Below, piece by piece: positions 7,118 to 11,245 of a stretch of 11,245 nt of DNA. A program made the position numbers and the translations under genes. How positions within the stretch are numbered: position 1 is the first letter of the stretch; each line of letters starts with the position of its first letter. The stretch is taken from assembly GCA_020025615.1 (NCBI GenBank), contig JAHHRT010000045.1, forward strand, positions 1 to 11,245, written 5' to 3'. Source of the DNA: Oscillospiraceae bacterium (GTDB taxonomy: Bacteria > Bacillota > Clostridia > Oscillospirales > Oscillospiraceae). The notes under the pieces are model-generated. The model was not told the origin of the DNA. It did no database searches and was given only the letters and a program-made list of their open reading frames with translations.

Positions 7118-7131
7118 CAGCGGATCCGCTG
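7118..7131. promoter_or_regulatory. Perfect 14-bp palindrome upstream of malE
   Basis: CAGCGGATCCGCTG is a perfect 14-bp palindrome 34 bp before the malE start. It could be an operator or a GC-rich mini-hairpin. I found no convincing -35/-10 pair nearby (TACATA at 7139 has only a weak TTCGCA 19 bp upstream), so a separate malE promoter is unproven. Confidence 0.35.
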
Positions 7132-7165
7132 TTGAGTGTACATAAAAAATTAGGAGGAAAATCAA

Positions 7166-8458
7166 ATGAAAAAACTGATTGCAATGATGCTGGCAGTTAT
7201 GATGACCGTTGGTCTGTTCGCAGGCTGCGGCGCAGAGAAGCCCGCAGAGCCCACTCAGGCTCCCGCCAATGCTGCTCCCGAGACTGCTGCTCCCGAAGCT
7301 GCTGCTCCCGCAGAGGCTGAGAACATCACCCTGACCGTCTGGGGTCCCCAGGAGGATCAGGTGGACGACAACAGCTGGCTGCCTCAGATGTGCCAGAAGT
7401 TCGCTGCCGAGCATCCCGAGTGGAACATCACCTTCAAGTACAGCGTGTGCCCCGAGGGCGACGCTTCCAAGAACGTCACCGCTGACGCTTCCGCAGCTGC
7501 CGATGTCTACCTGTTCGCAAACGATCAGCTGGGCACCCTGGTGCAGGCTAAGGCCATTGCACAGCTGGGCGGCAAGTACCTGGACGAAGTGAAGGCTGAG
7601 AACGACGCTACCATGATGGCTTCCGTCACTGCTGCTGACGGCGGTGTCTACGGCGTTCCCTTCACCTCCAACACCTGGTTCATGTTCTATAACAAGGCCA
7701 TCTTCACCGATGAGGATGTGAAGTCCCTGGATACCATGCTGGAAAAGGGCAAGGTCGCTTTCCCCATGACCAACTCCTGGTATAACGCAGCCTTCTACTT
7801 GGCAAACGGCGGCACCATGTTTGGTGACAACGGCAGCGACGGCGCAGCCGGCATCCAGTTCGGCGGCGAGACCGGCGCAGCTGTTACCAAGTACCTGGTG
7901 AACCTGGCTGCGAACCCCAACTTTGTCAACGATGTCAGCGGCGCCGGCCTGGACGGTCTGCGTAACGGCACCGTGGGCGCAATCTTCTCCGGCAGCTGGG
8001 ACGCTGCTGCTGTCCAGGAAGCTCTGGGCGAGAACTTCGGTGCTGCCCAGCTGCCCACCGTCACCATCGACGGCGAGGCAAAGCAGCTGAAGGCATTTGC
8101 CGGTTCCAAGGCTGTGGGCGTCAACCCCAACTGCAAGAACCCCCAGGCCGCTGTGGCTCTGGCTGTCTACCTCGGCTCTGCTGAGGCTCAGAAGGCCCAC
8201 TACGAGATGCGCGGTGTGATTCCCTGCGCAGTCTCCCTGCTCGAGGACGAGGTCATCAAGAACGACGCTGTGGCAGTTGCTCAGGCTAACACCGTAGCCA
8301 ACACCGCAATCCTCCAGCCCTCCATCCCCGAGATGACCGCTTACTGGGAGCCTGCTCAGCACATGGGCGAGGCCATTGTGAACGGCGAAGTCACCGCAGA
8401 CAATGCTGCTGAGAAGACCGACCTGTTCGTGGAGTCCCTCAACAACGCCGGCCTGTAA
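7166..8458 (+). CDS. malE: ABC transporter maltodextrin-binding lipoprotein
   Basis: This 430-residue family 1 extracellular solute-binding protein presents maltose/maltodextrin to the MalFG permease. The N-terminus MKKLIAMMLAVMMTVGLFAGC is a lipoprotein signal peptide with FAGC before Cys21. An Ala/Pro/Glu-rich linker (about 22-52) then tethers the domain. The mature part starts ITLTVWGPQEDQ and contains VYGVPFTSNTWFMFYNKAIF, GTVGAIFSGSWDAAAVQ and LKAFAGSKAVGVNPNCKNPQAAVALAVYL, as in maltose-type binding proteins. A strong GGAGG (7153-7157) sits 8 nt before the ATG. Codon use differs from its neighbours (mostly GCT/GCA for Ala, nearly all AAC and AAG for Asn and Lys), which suggests very high expression. 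It is followed by a structured spacer and then malF and malG; together with the GH genes this makes maltodextrin the best substrate call. Exact ligand size cannot be read from the sequence. Confidence 0.92.
   Translation: MKKLIAMMLAVMMTVGLFAGCGAEKPAEPTQAPANAAPETAAPEAAAPAEAENITLTVWGPQEDQVDDNSWLPQMCQKFAAEHPEWNITFKYSVCPEGDASKNVTADASAAADVYLFANDQLGTLVQAKAIAQLGGKYLDEVKAENDATMMASVTAADGGVYGVPFTSNTWFMFYNKAIFTDEDVKSLDTMLEKGKVAFPMTNSWYNAAFYLANGGTMFGDNGSDGAAGIQFGGETGAAVTKYLVNLAANPNFVNDVSGAGLDGLRNGTVGAIFSGSWDAAAVQEALGENFGAAQLPTVTIDGEAKQLKAFAGSKAVGVNPNCKNPQAAVALAVYLGSAEAQKAHYEMRGVIPCAVSLLEDEVIKNDAVAVAQANTVANTAILQPSIPEMTAYWEPAQHMGEAIVNGEVTADNAAEKTDLFVESLNNAGL
7271..7315 (+). repeat. 15-nt tandem repeat encoding the lipoprotein linker
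   Basis: Three imperfect copies of a 15-nt unit (GCTGCTCCCG plus five bases) start at 7271, 7286 and 7301. They encode AAPET, AAPEA and AAPAE. Repeats of this kind can change copy number and so the length of the tether between the membrane anchor and the binding domain. Confidence 0.7.
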
Positions 8459-8558
8459 GAAATTCGGCCCGATCGTCACAGACGATTGTAAGAATCGGTA
8501 GGAATGACCAAGGTAGTGGTCAGAGCAATCTGACCACTACCGATTTATAGAAATTCGG
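8459..8558 (+). repeat. Structured malE-malF spacer: hairpins flanked by a 9-nt direct repeat
   Basis: The 110-nt spacer holds a small hairpin (8470-8477 with 8481-8488; 8 pairs including one G-U, ACA loop). It also holds a perfect 13-bp hairpin (GGTAGTGGTCAGA 8512-8524, GCAA loop, TCTGACCACTACC 8529-8541). A competing outer stem (AATCGGTAG 8493-8501 with CTACCGATT 8537-8545) uses part of the same 3' arm. GAAATTCGG occurs at both borders (8459-8467 and 8550-8558). The large hairpin is followed by GATTTATAG, too poor in T for a standard terminator. A role in stabilising malE mRNA or limiting transcription into malF is inferred. Confidence 0.7.
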
Positions 8559-8568
8559 AGATGATATC

Positions 8569-9927
8569 ATGTTAAAGATTACCCGGAATGATACCATACC
8601 CAATGCGCTGAAACACGGCGGCCCGCTGATTTGGGCCTCCTGCCTTTTCATGGGCCTGGGAAACCTGGTGAGCGGACAGTTCATCAAGGGCCTGTTGTTT
8701 CTTGCCATTGAAATCGGTGTTATTGTCTTTATGGCCATTCCGCAAGGTGGCCTTTATTGGCTCTCTATGCTTCCCAGCCTGGGCTGGAGAGAACAGCAGC
8801 AGGTATGGAATGAAGAAAAGTTTGTCTATGAATACGTAGCCGGTGACCAGTCTCAGCTGATTCTGCTGTACGGTGTGGCTACGGTTTTTGTCCTTGTCTT
8901 TTTTGTCCTGATTTGGCGGGCTTCTGTCCGCAGCGGCTATAAGGCCATGATGTTAAAGCGGACGGGCAGAAAGGTCCCCACCTTCGTGGACGATGTCCGC
9001 AGCCTCTTTGACGAAAACATCCATAAGCTTCTGATGACGCCCCCTATGGCGGGCCTTCTGGTGTTTACCATTCTGCCCCTGATCTACATGGTGTGCATGG
9101 CATTCACCAATTACTCCAAGGAAGGAGACCACCTGATTCTCTTTGACTGGGTGGGCCTTCGCAACTTTGTAACGATTTTTGACTCCTCTTCCGCAATCGG
9201 AAAGCAGTTCGGCGATGTTCTGGTGTGGACCCTGGTGTGGGCCTTCTTTGCCACCTTCCTGAACTTCTTCCTGGGAACCTTCATGGCGATTATCATCAAT
9301 CGTCCCTCTGTCAAGCTCAAGGGCCTTTGGAGAGGCTGCCTCTCTATGACCATTGCAGTTCCTCAGTTCGTGTCCCTGCTGCTGATTCGTTCTATGCTTC
9401 AGCCCGAGGGCATTATCAATCGAATGTTGATAGACGCAGGCTGGGTTTCCTCAGCACTGCCGTTTATGATCAATACAACCTGGGCCAGAGTCACGGTCAT
9501 CGTGGTGAACCTCTGGGTGGGTATTCCCTATACCATTATGCAGGTGACAGGCGTGCTCCAGAACATTCCCGCTGACCTCTATGAGGCTGCCCGTCTGGAC
9601 GGCGCTGGTCCTGTGAAGCAGTTTACCAGCATTACCTTCCCCTACATGATGTTCGTTCTGACTCCCTATCTGATTACCCAGTTTACCGGAAACGTCAATA
9701 ACTTCAATATCATCTACCTGCTCACAGGCGGCGGCCCTGTGAATATCGGAAATTCCGCCGGTAATACCGATTTGCTGGTTACCTGGCTGTACAAGCTGTC
9801 CGTGGATCAGCAGAAATACAACATGGCGGCTGTGATCGGTATCTTTACCTTCGTTGTGCTGGCGATTGTATCCCTGGTCACCTACCGCAGCACAGGTTCG
9901 TATAAGAATGAGGAGGGATTCTCGTAA
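8569..9927 (+). CDS. malF: Maltodextrin ABC transporter permease MalF
   Basis: A 452-residue inner-membrane permease subunit that forms the translocation pore with MalG. The N-terminal segment GNLVSGQFIKGLLFLAIEIG and the extended first third are typical of MalF from Firmicutes. About seven or eight hydrophobic segments are visible (near 25-57, 97-117, 161-180, 217-243, 260-277, 306-326, 356-372 and 419-438). The EAA loop that docks the ATPase is EAARLDGAGPVKQF from E339. The MalF signature NIIYLLTGGGP (380-390) is intact. GGAG (8557-8560) lies 8 nt before ATG 8569; another ATG at 8561 in a different frame is too close to it. The stop overlaps the malG start by one base (TAATG). No MalK gene is present in the window. 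Confidence 0.95.
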   Translation: MLKITRNDTIPNALKHGGPLIWASCLFMGLGNLVSGQFIKGLLFLAIEIGVIVFMAIPQGGLYWLSMLPSLGWREQQQVWNEEKFVYEYVAGDQSQLILLYGVATVFVLVFFVLIWRASVRSGYKAMMLKRTGRKVPTFVDDVRSLFDENIHKLLMTPPMAGLLVFTILPLIYMVCMAFTNYSKEGDHLILFDWVGLRNFVTIFDSSSAIGKQFGDVLVWTLVWAFFATFLNFFLGTFMAIIINRPSVKLKGLWRGCLSMTIAVPQFVSLLLIRSMLQPEGIINRMLIDAGWVSSALPFMINTTWARVTVIVVNLWVGIPYTIMQVTGVLQNIPADLYEAARLDGAGPVKQFTSITFPYMMFVLTPYLITQFTGNVNNFNIIYLLTGGGPVNIGNSAGNTDLLVTWLYKLSVDQQKYNMAAVIGIFTFVVLAIVSLVTYRSTGSYKNEEGFS

Positions 9928-10793
9928 TGAAGAAAAACAGTTCTATGCGGGGCAGAAAACGTCTGGCGGACATCATTACCTATGTGTTTTTGATTGTGGT
10001 CTGCGTGATCTGGCTGGTTCCCTTCTTCTGGCTGCTGATGCAGTCCTTCCGAGACGGAAAGGGTCAGTTTATCAGCACCTTCCTGCCCAAGACCTATACC
10101 TTCAATAATTACAAGGCCCTGTTTACCGATTCCGCAGTGATTAACTTCCCTCGGATGTTCGTGAACACCCTGGTGATTGCGATTTTCTCCTGCGCCATCA
10201 GCACCTTCCTGGTGCTCAGCGTGTCCTACTGCACCAGCCGCTTGAAGTGGAAGATGCGCAAGCCCTATATGAACATGACCATGGTGATCGGCCTGTTCCC
10301 CGGCTTTATGTCCATGGTGGCTGTGTACTTCATCCTGAAGGCCCTGGGCCTGACGGAAGGTGCCATGATCCCGGTGTCTCTGGTTCTGGTGTATTCCGCC
10401 GGAGCCGGTGCGGGCTTCTATGTGATGAAGGGCTATATGGATACCATTCCCAGAGCTCTGGACGAAGCGGCAGCCCTGGACGGCTGCACCCGCTGGCAGG
10501 TGTTTACCAAGATCACGCTGCCTCTGTGCAAGCCCATGATTGTCTATCAGATTATCACCTCTTTCATGGCCCCCTGGGTGGATTTCGTGTTTGCAAAGGT
10601 CATCATTCGGACGAATTCCCGGTATTTCACTGTGGCCCTGGGCCTGTGGAATATGCTGGAAAAGGAATATGTGGATACCTGGTTTGTCCGGTTCTGCGCC
10701 GGTGCCGTTCTGGTTGCTATTCCCATTTCCATCCTGTTTATGATTACTCAGAAATATTATCGTGAAGCAATGAGCGGTTCGGTGAAAGGATAA
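9927..10793 (+). CDS. malG: Maltodextrin ABC transporter permease MalG
   Basis: The second permease subunit, 288 residues. Six hydrophobic segments are visible (about 16-38, 78-101, 116-138, 148-168, 203-222 and 257-274). The EAA loop EAAALDGCTRWQVFTKITLP starts at E180. It pairs with MalF, and the dimer needs an ATPase not encoded here. The ATG shares its A with the malF stop codon (TAATG), and AGGAGG (9911-9916) lies 10 nt upstream within malF, so translation is probably coupled. The C-terminus (ITQKYYREAMSGSVKG) is normal for MalG. The lipoprotein amylase gene starts 6 nt after the stop, which puts it in the same transcript. Confidence 0.95.
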   Translation: MKKNSSMRGRKRLADIITYVFLIVVCVIWLVPFFWLLMQSFRDGKGQFISTFLPKTYTFNNYKALFTDSAVINFPRMFVNTLVIAIFSCAISTFLVLSVSYCTSRLKWKMRKPYMNMTMVIGLFPGFMSMVAVYFILKALGLTEGAMIPVSLVLVYSAGAGAGFYVMKGYMDTIPRALDEAAALDGCTRWQVFTKITLPLCKPMIVYQIITSFMAPWVDFVFAKVIIRTNSRYFTVALGLWNMLEKEYVDTWFVRFCAGAVLVAIPISILFMITQKYYREAMSGSVKG

Positions 10794-10799
10794 CAGTTT

Positions 10800-11245
10800 A
10801 TGTGGACTAGATTACTTAGCCTGCTCCTGGTGATCTTCCTTTTGGTCGGCTGCGGAAATAAGCAATCTGGTAATGCAGCTGCCTCTGATTCGTCGGAGGC
10901 AGCTGATTCCATTTCCGCCGCAGCCACAGGGGAGAAAGCCCCGGAGCGGACAGAAAAGCAGTTGGAAGCCATTCATGCCCTGGGCCAGTCCCCGGAGGAC
11001 AACTACCGCACCTGGTATGAGATCTTTGTCTATTCCTATTGCGATTCCAACGGCGACGGCATTGGAGACCTGCCCGGTGTTACCTCCAAGCTTGACTATT
11101 TGCAGGACCTGGGAATCGGCGGCATCTGGCTGATGCCCATTCATCCCAGCCCCAGCTATCACAAGTATGATGTGCTGGACTACTATGCCATTGACCCGGC
11201 CTACGGCACCATGGAGGACATGGAAGCCCTGCTTTCCCAGTGCGC
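10800..11245 (+). CDS. Lipoprotein alpha-amylase, GH13 (cut by the right edge)
   Basis: The first 148 codons of a secreted, lipid-anchored alpha-amylase; the rest is outside the window. The signal peptide MWTRLLSLLLVIFLLVGC ends in the lipobox LVGC, with Cys18 as the lipidated residue. A low-complexity linker rich in Ala and Ser follows to about residue 65. The GH13 barrel begins with WYEIFVYSYCDSNGDGIGDL (calcium-loop type), then GIGGIWLMPIHPSPSYHKYDVLDYYAIDPAYGTMEDM. This is close to Halothermothrix-type amylases (GH13 subfamily 36-like), but the catalytic residues are not in view, so subfamily and specificity are tentative. AAAGGA (10785-10790) inside the end of malG lies 9 nt before the ATG, which makes it part of the mal operon. 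A membrane-anchored enzyme next to the importer would feed it maltodextrins from starch. Confidence 0.88.
   Translation, partial: MWTRLLSLLLVIFLLVGCGNKQSGNAAASDSSEAADSISAAATGEKAPERTEKQLEAIHALGQSPEDNYRTWYEIFVYSYCDSNGDGIGDLPGVTSKLDYLQDLGIGGIWLMPIHPSPSYHKYDVLDYYAIDPAYGTMEDMEALLSQC

Noticed and set aside
5560..8479. Long minus-strand open frames opposite malQ (to 7143) and malE (6971-8479)
   Set aside because: Low-information translations rich in Gly/Val/Leu/His with no family features; the plus-strand genes are unambiguous.
8512..8545. Standard rho-independent terminator after malE
   Set aside because: The stem is strong but is followed by GATTTATAG, not a U-tract, and malF/malG must be made with malE. 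Listed as a structured element instead.
1..11245. CRISPR array, tRNA/rRNA genes, insertion sequences, phage or defence genes
   Set aside because: I saw no regularly spaced repeats, no tRNA cloverleaf in the spacers and no transposase or integrase motifs. All long frames belong to the carbohydrate locus.

Overview
The window looks like part of a chromosome of a gut-type Clostridia bacterium. My best guess is the Oscillospiraceae/Ruminococcaceae side, judged from moderately high GC coding sequence, strong GGAGG-type ribosome sites, lipoprotein signal peptides, and a LacI-controlled carbohydrate locus with no ATPase gene of its own. The taxonomy is inference. Almost all of the window is one maltodextrin/starch utilisation locus.

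Left part, minus strand (1-1700): the first 101 codons of a type I pullulanase gene run off the left edge. They are preceded by a near-consensus sigma-A promoter (TTGACA, 17 bp, TATACT). Next to it is a LacI/GalR repressor gene (560-1552), with its own promoter at about 1648-1676 and a hairpin/U-tract terminator at 459-505 that separates it from the pullulanase unit. The repressor and the next gene are divergent across about 280 bp of AT-rich DNA. That stretch holds a 16-bp near-palindrome (1758-1773), the best operator candidate.

Right part, plus strand (1833-11245): seven genes in one direction. They encode a bacterial-type GH133 glycogen debranching enzyme (amylo-alpha-1,6-glucosidase), a GH13 oligo-alpha-1,6-glucosidase (malL-like), a GH77 4-alpha-glucanotransferase (malQ), an ABC maltodextrin-binding lipoprotein (malE-like), two permeases (malF, malG), and the start of a GH13 alpha-amylase lipoprotein cut by the right edge. 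The enzyme genes are tightly packed, and malF/malG/amylase are packed or overlapping. Two spacers of about 110 nt, before and after malE, are rich in RNA secondary structure.

How it works together (inference from families): the surface lipoprotein amylase trims starch outside the cell; MalE-MalF-MalG import maltodextrins, probably powered by a shared MsmK/MsmX-type ATPase encoded elsewhere. Inside, MalQ rearranges alpha-1,4 chains, the GH133 enzyme, the pullulanase and the oligo-1,6-glucosidase remove alpha-1,6 branches, and the LacI protein senses sugar and controls the locus.

I see no unknown multi-gene system here. The points most worth a second look are regulatory: the structured malE-malF spacer (a possible counterpart of the E. 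coli malE-malF stem-loop), the candidate operators, and the atypical hinge of the repressor.
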